Assembly (NCBI GenBank): GCA_005776725.1
Contig: SXOO01000252.1
Span: 1 to 44,245, forward strand
Reading direction: 5' to 3'
From: Pseudomonadota bacterium
GTDB lineage: Bacteria > Myxococcota_A > UBA9042 > GCA-2863065
Length of the DNA: 44,245 bases
Position numbers and translations under genes: made by a program. This document shows, one piece after another, positions 33,077 to 41,437 of this stretch (the first letter of the stretch is position 1; each line of letters begins with the position of its first letter). The notes below the pieces were generated by a model. The model searched no databases, was not told the origin of the DNA, and saw nothing but the letters and a program-made list of their open reading frames with translations.

Positions 33077-35545
33077 CTACTTCCAGCCCATGACCTTCTT
33101 GAGCGTGGGAAGGGCGTTCCACTGCACCCCGACGAACGCGCCCTGGGGTCCGCCGCGGCCCATCACGTCGTTACCGGCCATCCCCGGCATGGTCATGCCG
33201 GCGTTACCCGCATACGGGTTTGCGAGCGCCGTTGGGTCGCCGTAGCCGCCGAAGAAGGTGAGGTTGCTCTTCTCGTGGGTGATCTTGGCGCCGAACGTGT
33301 TCGTCTGGTTGCGACCGAGCACCGCGAGCGCTGACGCCGAGAACTTGTCGTCGACCTTGTACATCACCTCGGGGACGTACCAGACCTGCTGCCCGTCGCC
33401 GGCAACGGCCATCTTCAGGGTGAGGTGCTGGTCCTTCTTGACGTCGTAGCCGAGCCCGGCGTGGATCGCCCAGAGCTTCTCGTGCTGAGGGCTGCCGGCA
33501 GTGAAGGAGTAGCTGGCGCCGCCGTCCAGCTTCAGCTTCTCCGACATCGCGAACTCGCCCGTCAGCTTCAGGAGCGTGGAGGTCTTGCCGTCCTGCTGCG
33601 CGAACGCGCCGGTGGCGCCGAGCTTCCACTTGTCCTTCTCAGCCGCGCTGAGTCCGAGGCCGCCGAAGGTGGTCCGGTCGGTCGCGCCAAGGGTGGCGTC
33701 CGCCGAGTAGCTGCGCGTGCCCTCGGTGTAGGTGCCCGACGCGTGGCCGAACTTCGCGTAGCCCTTGTCGTCGCCCAGCATCTCGGGGGTCTGATGCGCC
33801 AGACCAGACACGTTGGACAGCTGCTCCTGGCCCCCGAACAACCGGAAGCTGAGGTCCTGCTTGCCGTCGCCTTCACCCTTGGTCCAGTGACCGCGGAGGT
33901 CGCCGGTGGCGATGACGTCCTCGCCCTGGATGTCCGAGAGGCGCAGGTGGCCGCCCAGGTTGAGCTTGAGGCCCTCCTTGGCCTTGTCATCCAGCTGCCA
34001 CGCCTGGCCGAAGTTGGTCTGCAGGTCGTGAAAGCGATACCCCGCGCCGCTCTTCGTGCCCCCCTCGGTGGTGTAGGTGGCGTCTGCGGTTGTAGACCCG
34101 CTGGCGTACGAGCCGCCGAGCGTGAGGTTGGTGGCGTTGTCGCCGCTGGTCTCGGTGGTGCGCTTCCCCCGCGCGGTGACCTTGACCGTGATGTCGTTCG
34201 ACCCCTCCTTGGGCTTCCCGTCCGCGCCGAGCTCGGCCTTCCGCGTGACCGCGAGGCTGCCGCCCGCCTCGGTGGTGGTGGAGCTGTCCGTGAGAGTGCG
34301 GGAGGCGTCGGCGCTTCCCACGAACTTCCGGTCCTTGCGATCGATGGTGGTGTCGACCTGACCGCCGGTCTTTGGGCCCACCCAGGCGGTACCGCCTACG
34401 CTGGTGGTGCCGCCTTCGTTCGTGCGTGCGACCGCCCCGTCGATCGTGGTCTGTCCGCCCGACACCACGGCCCCGGCCTTCAAATCCGTGGAGTTCTTCC
34501 CGTCCGTTCGGTTGTAGTGGGCGCGCCCGCCGGTCTGACCGCCCACGAGGACTTGCCCGTCCACCGTGGTCGAGTTGTCGCCGTCCTTTCGGACCACGCT
34601 GCCGCTGGCGGTGTTCTGCTTGTCGCTGTGCGCCAGAGAGCCGGTGACCGCGGTGGACTGCTTCCCGGCGGTGGTGGTGACGCCGCCCGTGGCGGTGGTG
34701 GTGTCGCCGGTCTTCGTGACACCGCCGTTCAGGGCGAGGCCCCGGTCACCGTCTTTCGTGGCGTAGCTCCCTTCGGCGCCCACGGTGGTGCCCCAGAGCG
34801 CCTTGCCGCTGGCGGTCAGCGACTTCTTGTCGCCCTCGGTCGCCGTGTAGGTGCCCGTGGCGGTGTTCTGGCCGTCCTTCATGGTGACGTCTGCCGCGCC
34901 TGTCGTGGTGGTGTCGCCGTTGGTGTGCGTGACCCGGGCCCCGCCGCCGTCCTTGCCGCCTTCGGCGTGGTAGGTGGTCTGTTGTTTTGGGTCGGCCCCG
35001 GTTGTGACCGTGACGTAGCCGCGGTCGTCGTATCCGCCCTTGGCCTTCCAGCCGTCGTCCTTGTCGGTGTACGTCAGGGACTTGTCCTTGAAGTCCCCGC
35101 TCAGGGCCCAAGTGGCGGCGTCCCAGCCGATGCCCTTGCCATCCGCCTTGAACTCGAGGGTCGCCTTGCCGGTGGCGTCCGTCGAGAGCGTGTGCCAGCT
35201 GCCGCCCCGGATCGCGCCCCACGTCTTCGAGAAGAAGCCGCGGTTGCTCGCCACCACGGCCTCGACGGTGGCCTTGGGGACGTTGTGCGTCTTGACCAGC
35301 GCGTTCATGAGGGCCTCGAGGGCCTTCGGGTCCTCGGTCTTTGCCAGCTCCACGAACAGGACCTGGACCTCGGGGCTCAGCTTCCACTGGTCGAACTTGG
35401 GTGGCTCGGCCGAGGCAGCCGGCTTCAGCGCAGCGTTCTGCGCGGCGTAGCCCTGGGGCGCGTTGGCCGTGGCCTTCGAGGACTCGGCAGGCGCCGGGGA
35501 GCTCGTCTTCGGGGTGTCGACCGTAGCTGTGTTCTCAAAGGCCAT
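33077..35545 (-). CDS. 822-residue Thr/Gly-rich repeat protein with barrel-like C-terminus, unknown
   Basis: I do not recognise this protein. It has no signal peptide: ATG 35545 begins MAFENTATVDTPKTSSPAP, a disordered Ala/Pro/Ser/Thr segment (to about 45). A small helical domain follows (FDQWKLSPEVQVLFVELAKT to FFSKTWGAIRGG). Residues about 130-500 are irregular repeats of 15-25 residues rich in Thr, Gly, Asp and Lys, such as TGDTTTATGGVTTTAGKQST, which look like consecutive beta hairpins. Residues 500-822 have alternating polar and hydrophobic strands (KLKLDGGASYSFTAG, LWAIHAGLGYDVKK, LTFFGGYGDP), as in outer-membrane barrels, and end in PTLKKVMGWK. The tail is conserved in a decayed copy at 30672-30722. 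The frame is open upstream of the ATG, but that stretch is Arg/Pro/Ala junk antisense to nothing useful. Confidence 0.8.
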   Translation of the reverse strand: MAFENTATVDTPKTSSPAPAESSKATANAPQGYAAQNAALKPAASAEPPKFDQWKLSPEVQVLFVELAKTEDPKALEALMNALVKTHNVPKATVEAVVASNRGFFSKTWGAIRGGSWHTLSTDATGKATLEFKADGKGIGWDAATWALSGDFKDKSLTYTDKDDGWKAKGGYDDRGYVTVTTGADPKQQTTYHAEGGKDGGGARVTHTNGDTTTTGAADVTMKDGQNTATGTYTATEGDKKSLTASGKALWGTTVGAEGSYATKDGDRGLALNGGVTKTGDTTTATGGVTTTAGKQSTAVTGSLAHSDKQNTASGSVVRKDGDNSTTVDGQVLVGGQTGGRAHYNRTDGKNSTDLKAGAVVSGGQTTIDGAVARTNEGGTTSVGGTAWVGPKTGGQVDTTIDRKDRKFVGSADASRTLTDSSTTTEAGGSLAVTRKAELGADGKPKEGSNDITVKVTARGKRTTETSGDNATNLTLGGSYASGSTTADATYTTEGGTKSGAGYRFHDLQTNFGQAWQLDDKAKEGLKLNLGGHLRLSDIQGEDVIATGDLRGHWTKGEGDGKQDLSFRLFGGQEQLSNVSGLAHQTPEMLGDDKGYAKFGHASGTYTEGTRSYSADATLGATDRTTFGGLGLSAAEKDKWKLGATGAFAQQDGKTSTLLKLTGEFAMSEKLKLDGGASYSFTAGSPQHEKLWAIHAGLGYDVKKDQHLTLKMAVAGDGQQVWYVPEVMYKVDDKFSASALAVLGRNQTNTFGAKITHEKSNLTFFGGYGDPTALANPYAGNAGMTMPGMAGNDVMGRGGPQGAFVGVQWNALPTLKKVMGWK

Positions 35546-35847
35546 ATGTCCCCACCTTGCCGGGTCACCGTGCGACCCCAGTCCAGACCACGCGTGGGAA
35601 GCAAGGCCGGTGCCACGCGTGCGTGGCGAGACGGGAGCACGACGGAACTTGGCCACGGGGCCGTGTCCCTGCGCAGCGTTGGCCCTCGAGGCGGCTGGCG
35701 AGGCGGCGTTTGGGGCGACCAGTCCCGCTTGGCAGGCATGGGTGGCAGCCGCTCTGGAGTCTGCGGACACCTCGGGGGGCCGGGCGACCCCACCGGAGGC
35801 GACCCGCGTCGTGAGGCGCGCTGCCCCCGGGGAGGGGCGCCGCGGCG
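35546..35847. other. Intergenic region between cyclase and 822-residue protein
   Basis: These 302 bases hold no convincing gene, no strong hairpin and no clear promoter boxes. Only the weak GGTGGGG ahead of the 35545 start can be noted. Confidence 0.5.
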
Positions 35848-37977
35848 CTACTTCATGGTCATCACGTACGCCCCATCCCAGTCGACAGGCGGGGGCATGA
35901 GCAACGCGGCGGCGGCGCGAGCGCGCATGACGCGGGACGGACCATCGCCCGGCCGCTCGGTGAGGACTGCGTCGAAGCCATCGATCGCCGCCTGGAAGTT
36001 CCGCTCCCGGTAGGCCTCGAGCGCGGTCTCGTACCGGCCGGCCCACGCCGGCTTCTCCGGGCAGGGCAGGGGCTCGTGGATCTCCAGCGGGTGGTGTTTG
36101 CCCTTCAGCACCACGCGATCCACGCGCCGGAACGCGCAGGTGTGGCCTGGGACAGCCACCACCGAGTCGCTGACCAACACGGTGGTGCCGTAGTGCTTGT
36201 TGGCGCCTTCGAGTCGGGATGCGACGTTGATGCCGTCTCCGATGGCGCCGAAGTAGAGCCGATCCGGAGAGCCGAAGTGGCCGACCGCCACGTTCGCCGT
36301 GTGGATTCCATAGCGGGTCCGGAACAGGGCAGGGCGCCCCCCCGGGCCGGTGGGGTCCGTCCGGCGCGCGCACTCCAGCGCCGCCTCCACCGCGCGGACC
36401 GGATGCCGCTCCACGGGCTCTGGTGCGTTGAACACCGCCATGATCTCGTCGCCGACATACTGCAGCACCGTGCCGTCGTGCTGCTCTAGCACCGTGGTGA
36501 GCTCCCCGAGGTACGCGCCGAGGCGCTGGGCCATCAGCAGCGGGTGGGTGGCCTCCGTGAGGGTGGTGAAGTGCTCGATATCGGAGAAGAACACGGTGAG
36601 GTCCGTGTGCTCGCTGCCGAGGCGCGGCTCGACGCGTTCGCGCAGCAGCTTCCGCACCAGGTTCATGGGGAGGTACTTTTGGAAGGCGCGAAGCCCGAGC
36701 TTCATGTTCTCGAAGGCGCTCATCACGTCTTCGAGCTCGCGGAAGCCGGGGCTGCGCCTGGGCTGGTCCTCGAAGTGCAGCCCCGCGATGCGCGTGGTCT
36801 CGCGGGCGATGGTCTCCAGCCCACGGGCGATCCTTCGGCTGAGCAGGAACGCCACCAGGATCGACAACGCGACCAGCACCGTACTGACCACCGCGCTGCG
36901 ACGGTTGCCCTCTTCGAGCGGCCCCGCGAACTCGTCGTCCGCGACGATCACACCGACGTACCATGGCGTCTCCTGCGCGGCGCGGGCCGGGCTGACCACA
37001 GCGAGCGCGCCCCGGTACCGTGCACCGGCCACGTCGAATTCGAAGGGGGCGGCCGCGTCCCGCGCTCGCTCGAGGTGCTCGCGGACCACCGCCGCCGCAG
37101 CAGCGAGGGGCTCGCTGGGGCTGACCTCCATTGGCGAGAGCGGCGCGGCAGGGAGGCTGGATAGTCGCGCAGCGACCAGCCGGGCCTCGTGGTCGATGAT
37201 GAAGGCCTGCCCAGAGCGCCCCACCGCCATACTCCCCAGGAACGCCGCGAGCGCGGGGACCTCGATGTCGGCGCACAGCACACGCCCCGCCTCCCCGAAT
37301 GGCGTCGCGAGCGTGACGCCCGGCACCCCGCCCGTATGGAAGGGGTAGACGCCTGTGAGGAAGGAGCCCTGAGCGGACAAAGCGCCGCGGTACCACGGCC
37401 GCGTGCGGGGGTCGTAGGGGTCGTTCGGATCGCGGCGTTGTTGGCCGGCAGCCAAGAGGGGTGTGCCCGGTGGCCGATCGGTCCAGACGACCTCACGGTC
37501 CTCGCCGGCGCGGACCCGCTTCGTGTCCAGCGACGCATCGGGCATCCGCCGCACCATGATGAAGTTGCCGTGAGCGTCCGCGGCGCCGAGGAGCATGAGC
37601 TCGGGGCGCGAGTCGAGCACGGCCAGGAACTGCCGCTCGATGGCATTGTCCTCGCCCGCATCGGAGACGATCGCCGCCCGGCCGAGGAGGCGCACTGCCA
37701 GGTCCAGGTCGCGCTCGGAGGCGTGTACGAACGACCTCACGCGCTCGGTCACGCGGTCGAGCTCGGCCCCCACGAGTCCCGCAGCGGCAACCTCACCGGT
37801 GCGGTCGATCGAGTGCGACGTGTTGAGCAGCAGCGCGGCCGCGGTGAGCGAGACGAGGCCAGTGACGGTAGCCGCCACGAACCAGGCGAGCCGCGGGCTA
37901 CGCCGCCGGACGCCTAGGACGTCGGGCCGGACCAGCGTGAGGTCTGAGACCTCCGGGTCGTTGGAGCGAAGAGACAC
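35848..37977 (-). CDS. Membrane receptor: Cache sensor, HAMP and class III adenylate/guanylate cyclase
   Basis: This protein of about 709 residues has a transmembrane helix (LAWFVAATVTGLVSLTAAALLL) and a large extracytoplasmic double-Cache sensor with the typical DPRTRPWYRGALS and FLTGVYPFHTGGVPGVTLATPF. A second helix follows (RSAVVSTVLVALSILVAFLL, near 360-380), then HAMP and a class III nucleotide cyclase. The cyclase has metal Asp in FFSDIEHFTTL (around 463) and VGDEIMAVFN (around 511), RYGIHTANVAVGHFGS, and the C-terminal VVLKGKHHPLEIHE typical of adenylate cyclases. A short TPR-like tail follows. It makes cAMP (or cGMP) in response to an outside signal. GTG 37977 is the best internal start; the frame is open to an ATG at 38100 without a signal-like gain. 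Confidence 0.92.
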   Translation of the reverse strand: MSLRSNDPEVSDLTLVRPDVLGVRRRSPRLAWFVAATVTGLVSLTAAALLLNTSHSIDRTGEVAAAGLVGAELDRVTERVRSFVHASERDLDLAVRLLGRAAIVSDAGEDNAIERQFLAVLDSRPELMLLGAADAHGNFIMVRRMPDASLDTKRVRAGEDREVVWTDRPPGTPLLAAGQQRRDPNDPYDPRTRPWYRGALSAQGSFLTGVYPFHTGGVPGVTLATPFGEAGRVLCADIEVPALAAFLGSMAVGRSGQAFIIDHEARLVAARLSSLPAAPLSPMEVSPSEPLAAAAAVVREHLERARDAAAPFEFDVAGARYRGALAVVSPARAAQETPWYVGVIVADDEFAGPLEEGNRRSAVVSTVLVALSILVAFLLSRRIARGLETIARETTRIAGLHFEDQPRRSPGFRELEDVMSAFENMKLGLRAFQKYLPMNLVRKLLRERVEPRLGSEHTDLTVFFSDIEHFTTLTEATHPLLMAQRLGAYLGELTTVLEQHDGTVLQYVGDEIMAVFNAPEPVERHPVRAVEAALECARRTDPTGPGGRPALFRTRYGIHTANVAVGHFGSPDRLYFGAIGDGINVASRLEGANKHYGTTVLVSDSVVAVPGHTCAFRRVDRVVLKGKHHPLEIHEPLPCPEKPAWAGRYETALEAYRERNFQAAIDGFDAVLTERPGDGPSRVMRARAAAALLMPPPVDWDGAYVMTMK

Positions 37978-38122
37978 GACGGTGACGATACCATGTCCGG
38001 GAGCGACTCGGACACGCCGCGCCCAGCGCCGAGGAGCGCAGCCGTGGCGTAGCGCTGTCCGTTGATCCGCGCCGGACAGCGCGAGGTGGTCTCCCGACAT
38101 GACGGGGAAAGAGTGGAGGTGC

Positions 38123-38140
38123 CGGGAGGTGTGCCTCCCG
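38123..38140. repeat. Perfect seven-base-pair hairpin near the element boundary
   Basis: CGGGAGG, TGTG, CCTCCCG form a perfect stem-loop between the cyclase gene and the integrase. It could be the terminator of the leftward integrase transcript or part of an attachment region. No U-run is seen on the minus strand. Confidence 0.4.
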
Positions 38141-38232
38141 ACCCCATGTCCGTCTACAGTAGGGAGTTCGCCTACTTACACGACACGACCTCCGCCACGA
38201 CCCGACAGAAAACGGGTCTTGGCGGCGTTGCT

Positions 38233-38261
38233 GTGATCACCGTGTGATCAGCCGTGATCAC
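38233..38261. repeat. Three helically phased GTGATCA sites at integrase 3' end
   Basis: TGATCA occurs at 38234-38239, 38245-38250 and 38255-38260, each preceded by G and the outer two followed by C (palindromic GTGATCAC). Spacings of 11 and 10 bases place them on one face of the helix. They overlap the integrase stop codon. Such phased sites next to an integrase gene suggest arm-type or accessory-protein binding sites of an attachment region. Confidence 0.5.
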
Positions 38262-39387
38262 CCTTGATGGCCTTCCTTGTCCCGAAGGCGACGACGTTCG
38301 ACGAGCCGATCTTCGGCACGTCCTTGACGGCATCGACCAGGGGGAACGCCTGCCAGGGATCGATGTAGCGCCCCCGTGCGCCTTCGCCAAGTTCATGGCC
38401 CTGAAGGAAGTCCACGGCGTCAGGCGCAATGCCGAGCGCCAACATGCCGGACTTGAAGCCCTTGCGGAAGGCGTGGTGCGGGTCGTGATCGAAGGCCGCC
38501 TCACGGACTCCGGCCCGTGTCCAGGCACGCTTCATGTCCCGAGGGCGTGGCTGCCGTTCCCGAGTGCCACCCCGGCGGCCACAAGGGACGATGTACCCCG
38601 TGCGGACACCCCAGGCCGACACCTCCTCGATCAGGTAAGGGCTGATGGGGATGATCCGGCCCTTGTTGTTCTTGGTGATCTCGGGCCGGATGGTGAGCCG
38701 AGCGGCGGCAACGTCGAGATCACGCCACTCCAACAGCATCGTCTCCCCGACCCGAAGACCCGTGTAGTAGAGGAACGTGGCGAGCTTCCGCTGCCAGCCT
38801 CCGCACGCCTGCACGCAGGCCGCCATCTCTTCCCACGTTGGGGCAACGACGGCCTTCGGAGCCGTCCGCATCATCTCGATGGTTCGGGGCGACGGGATCT
38901 CGCCAGGCCATCGTTCCGACCCGTCGGCCCACCGCCAGGCCAGTTGTGCCACCTCAACGATCTTGCGTGCGGTGTCGGCCTCACGGGCACGTCCGTGCAG
39001 ACCGTTCTCAGGTCGGACCAGCCAAGCATAGAAGCTCTCCAGCTTCGCCTTGGATAGCAAGGCAGGCGTCAAGGTGCCGTCCGGCTGACCCGAGCGCAGG
39101 AACCGAAGGAACAGGTCCAGGTTCTCCCCGTACCGACGCAGCGTCGTGCCCCGCAGCCGCAGGGAGCGGTGCTCGACGTAGGCCGTCAGGACGGCTTCGA
39201 GATCAACGACTCGGCAAGCATCCTCAACTTCCGGCCGCCAGTCCCGTCCGTGGGCTTGCTCGACTTCGACTTGGAGTCGGAGTTCCTCGGCAGACTTCTT
39301 GGTCGGGCAGGTCCGGGTGTACTGGACCCCGAACGAGTCCCGCCAGCGGACCATCCACTTCGTTCCTCGTTTCGTGATGCTTGCCAT
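38248..39387 (-). CDS. Tyrosine recombinase / phage-type integrase
   Basis: This 379-residue integrase starts at ATG 39387 with AAGGAG eight bases ahead. The N-terminal arm-binding part (MASITKRGTKWMVRWRDSFG) and the core-binding domain lead to the catalytic domain. There the active residues appear: Arg in TGLRVGETMLLEWRDLD, Lys in ITKNNKGRIIPI, His and Arg in HHAFRKGFKS, His in LQGHELGEGARGRYID and the nucleophile Tyr in that last motif. It would cut and rejoin the element at its attachment site. Its first 202 bases overlap the upstream AlpA-like gene in another frame. Lying at the left edge of the foreign region, it marks that boundary. Confidence 0.93.
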   Translation of the reverse strand: MASITKRGTKWMVRWRDSFGVQYTRTCPTKKSAEELRLQVEVEQAHGRDWRPEVEDACRVVDLEAVLTAYVEHRSLRLRGTTLRRYGENLDLFLRFLRSGQPDGTLTPALLSKAKLESFYAWLVRPENGLHGRAREADTARKIVEVAQLAWRWADGSERWPGEIPSPRTIEMMRTAPKAVVAPTWEEMAACVQACGGWQRKLATFLYYTGLRVGETMLLEWRDLDVAAARLTIRPEITKNNKGRIIPISPYLIEEVSAWGVRTGYIVPCGRRGGTRERQPRPRDMKRAWTRAGVREAAFDHDPHHAFRKGFKSGMLALGIAPDAVDFLQGHELGEGARGRYIDPWQAFPLVDAVKDVPKIGSSNVVAFGTRKAIKGDHG

Positions 39388-39827
39388 GACGACAACTCCT
39401 TGAACCACTTGGCAACCTGGTCGGCGTGCCACCGCACGGTCCTCCCGACCTTTGCCCACGGCTTCGAGATGTGGTCCGGGGTGTCGGCCATCATCCGTTC
39501 CAGGGACCGCAGGCTCACACCGAGGTAGTCGGCGACATCCTGCTTCGTCAGCCAGGTGCCCGGACGCTTCGCCTCCAGGGCCAGCCCGGCGATGGCCGAA
39601 CGACCGTTCGCCTCCTGAGTGCCCGCCAGCTTCATCGCCACCTTCGAGAGGTCGGCCCGGAGGTCGATGATCTGCTCCTGGAGCCGGAAGCGGTCACGCA
39701 TCCAGGCATCCCAGGCAGGGTCGTCTTCGGCGGCGTTCACGGCCTCGACGACGCGACGGATCTCGTCAGCCTCACTGTGGGTCCCGGTAGGGGGCGTGCG
39801 GGTGTTGTCGGCGTCGGCAGGGTCCAT
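39186..39827 (-). CDS. AlpA/excisionase-like helix-turn-helix protein, long overlap with integrase
   Basis: This 213-residue protein starts at ATG 39827. The N-terminal half is helical (ADEIRRVVEAVNAAEDDPAWDAW, LQEQIIDLRADLSKVAMKL). The middle holds a MerR/AlpA-type DNA-binding segment, WLTKQDVADYLGVSLRSLER, with GRTVRWHADQVAKWFKEL. The C-terminal 67 residues, which are Ser/Arg/Pro-rich and poorly structured, are encoded in the same DNA as the integrase N-terminus. It is probably the directionality factor or repressor that controls integration and excision. The C-terminal tail may be dispensable, as overlaps of this length usually leave one frame weakly constrained. Confidence 0.8.
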   Translation of the reverse strand: MDPADADNTRTPPTGTHSEADEIRRVVEAVNAAEDDPAWDAWMRDRFRLQEQIIDLRADLSKVAMKLAGTQEANGRSAIAGLALEAKRPGTWLTKQDVADYLGVSLRSLERMMADTPDHISKPWAKVGRTVRWHADQVAKWFKELSSWQASRNEERSGWSAGGTRSGSSTPGPARPRSLPRNSDSKSKSSKPTDGTGGRKLRMLAESLISKPS

Positions 39828-40130
39828 GCCCCTACTACGCACGGGGGGATCAGACTTGAGCCCCCGGCCATCAAGAACCTGGGGCGGCCACCGATGGCCC
39901 TCGCTGCCCAGAAAATGTGTGCCAGTCGAAGTATGGCGATCACGGGTCCCGGAATCGCCCGGTTGGGTTTTTCAATCGGTTCGGATGAGGGTCAGAAGAA
40001 CCTGGACGGCCCCGTTTCGTTTCTCCGGCTGTCGATGCGGCCGTCAGGCGATTCTCGGGCGGATTCTCGGGGCTCAACGCCGCAGGCCCACCCGTAGTGA
40101 TCTCGTCCTTGATCCCGGAGGAGGTCACCC
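39828..40130. promoter_or_regulatory. Divergent control region between AlpA-like and serine recombinase genes
   Basis: These 303 bases hold no gene. They contain a hairpin GGGGG A TCA GACT TGA G CCCCC (39844-39865), an inverted repeat GGCCATC/GATGGCC (39866-39872 and 39893-39899), and GATTCTCGGG twice in tandem (40050-40059, 40062-40071). The sequence is more AT-rich around 39975 (TTGGGTTTTTCAATCGG). Promoters for both directions and binding sites for the element's own DNA-binding proteins are likely here; the serine recombinase may also bind the repeats. Confidence 0.5.
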
Positions 40131-40799
40131 GTGCCGTCCGAAGCCACCACCACTACGAAGACCATCAGGGCGGCGAGCTACGCCCGCGTGAGCACGACCG
40201 GCCACGGACAGGACGTGGGACTTCAGATCGATGAACTCCGACAAGTGGCCGGTCAGCGCGGGTGGTCCATCGCGGGCGAGTACATCGACGAGGGCGTCTC
40301 CGGCGCTGCAACCTCGCGCCCCGCCCTCGATCAGATGTTGGACGCCGCCCGCCGGGGGAAGATCGACCTCGTGGTGGTCTGGAAGCTCGACCGCCTGGGT
40401 CGGAGCCTCCAGCACCTCCTCCAGATCCTCGACGAGCTTCAGCACCTCGGCGTCGGCTTCGTGTCCGTCAGGGACTCGGGCATCGACACCACCTCGGCGA
40501 CGGGTCGCCTCATGCTCCACATCCTCGGGGCGTTCGCCAGCTACGAACGTGAACTTATCCGTGAACGTGTCGTCGCCGGGGTGCGCCGCGCTCAGGCCAA
40601 GGGCCTGCACTGTGGTCGCCCCGTCGTCGAGATGGACCTCCGCCCTGCGCTCGCCCTGCTCGCCGACGGCCACGGTCTGAAGGCGATCTCCTCCATGCTC
40701 GGGATCAACCGAGCCACCCTCCGTGAACGGCTCCGAGAGGGTGGTCACTGGCCACGGCCCACGGGGGTCGAGAACCCCATCCCCGCCGAGGCCACCTGA
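40131..40799 (+). CDS. Serine recombinase, resolvase/invertase type
   Basis: This 222-residue protein has the catalytic resolvase domain: SYARVSTTG with nucleophile Ser21, GWSIAGEYIDEGVSGA, VVWKLDRLGRSLQHLLQIL and GRLMLHILGAFASYERELIRERVVAGVRRA. A small C-terminal helix-turn-helix (GLKAISSMLGINRATLRERL) follows, as in Hin/Gin and Tn3-type resolvases. It would resolve multimers or invert a segment rather than integrate. GTG 40131 has GGAGGAGG about nine bases ahead. It lies in the same region as a tyrosine integrase, so the element carries two unrelated recombinases. Confidence 0.94.
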   Translation: MPSEATTTTKTIRAASYARVSTTGHGQDVGLQIDELRQVAGQRGWSIAGEYIDEGVSGAATSRPALDQMLDAARRGKIDLVVVWKLDRLGRSLQHLLQILDELQHLGVGFVSVRDSGIDTTSATGRLMLHILGAFASYERELIRERVVAGVRRAQAKGLHCGRPVVEMDLRPALALLADGHGLKAISSMLGINRATLRERLREGGHWPRPTGVENPIPAEAT

Positions 40800-41135
40800 G
40801 AGGGGTCGAGAACGGCGTTGCCGCCACTGGCAGCATCCATCTGGTTGTCGCCACCTGCCACCGGGTCCGAACCCCCACCTACCGTGCCCGTTGCTGTGGT
40901 CGCCGTCCGTCGCCACCACCCCGCCGCAGTCGTCGTCGGTGACCTCCTCGACAGGGGCACCAGGGGGTTGACCCTTTCCGCCGCCGCCTCTTCTCCGCCG
41001 GTCGTGTTTTGCACGCAGGTTCGGGTTTTCCGTGTGGCAGGGGGCTCAATCGTCACCACCCCGTGCGTAGTAGCCGGTGCGAGGCGGTGGGCCTCGGTGA
41101 AGCCTCTATACCCCCAAGGAGACAGGAGGTGCGAC
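40800..41135. other. Intergenic region between serine recombinase and small excisionase-like gene
   Basis: These 336 bases have no convincing gene; the frame in phase with the next gene is open but its composition is Pro/Ala/Val-rich and unlike a protein. A 12-base direct repeat, GGGGTCGAGAAC, occurs at 40764-40775 (inside the recombinase gene) and 40802-40813, 38 bases apart. No confident promoter boxes are seen. Confidence 0.5.
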
Positions 41136-41351
41136 ATGCACGACCACACCGTGAAGAACATCAAGACCGATGACGCGAACCCGAACCAGATGCTGACGGT
41201 ACGCCAGGCAGCCGCTTTGCTGGTGGTCCACCCGGAGACGATCCGTCGCCATATCCGCGATGGCAGCGTGGCCGCGATCAAGATCGGCAGCGCGATCCGG
41301 GTGCGGGCAGCGGACCTGATGCAGGGGCTGGCCGTCGGCAAGGCGGCGTGA
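41136..41351 (+). CDS. Small excisionase-family DNA-binding protein
   Basis: This 71-residue protein starts at ATG 41136 with a strong AGGAGGT five bases ahead. It consists of a winged helix-turn-helix of the excisionase/MerR type: LTVRQAAALLVVHPETIRRH, then IRDGSVAAIKIGSAIRVRAADL. Such proteins bend attachment-site DNA during excision or activate plasmid replication and transfer genes. Being directly upstream of the large replication gene, it could control that gene or the copy number. Confidence 0.88.
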   Translation: MHDHTVKNIKTDDANPNQMLTVRQAAALLVVHPETIRRHIRDGSVAAIKIGSAIRVRAADLMQGLAVGKAA

Positions 41352-41373
41352 ACGAAGAACAATAGAAACACGA

Positions 41374-41419
41374 AACCCCGCTCCGGCGCTACTTGGTGGT
41401 CGCAGCCGAAGACGGGGTT
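41374..41419 (+). promoter_or_regulatory. Inverted repeat in leader of the replication gene
   Basis: AACCCCG (41374-41380) can pair with CGGGGTT (41413-41419), just ahead of the GGAGGAGG ribosome binding site of the next gene. It might attenuate or mask translation; a seven-base stem over a 32-base loop is modest evidence. Confidence 0.3.
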
Positions 41420-41437
41420 CGGGAGGAGGAGGTCCCT

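Noticed and set aside
33425..36013. 862-codon open frame antisense to the 822-residue repeat protein
   Set aside because: Both strands are open because of the biased Thr/Gly/Lys codons; the minus strand has a good ATG and plausible strand pattern, whereas the plus strand gives Gly/Val/Arg-rich sequence crossing into an intergenic region.
35546..37396. Extension of the 822-residue protein to 1439 residues by using an upstream start
   Set aside because: The extra part lies antisense-free but in the wrong frame of the cyclase gene on the same strand, is Arg/Ala/Pro-rich and has no domain.
39840..39900. tRNA-like sequence as an integration target
   Set aside because: The minus strand has GGGGGCTCAAGTC resembling a T-arm, but no acceptor stem, anticodon arm or D-arm can be folded around it.
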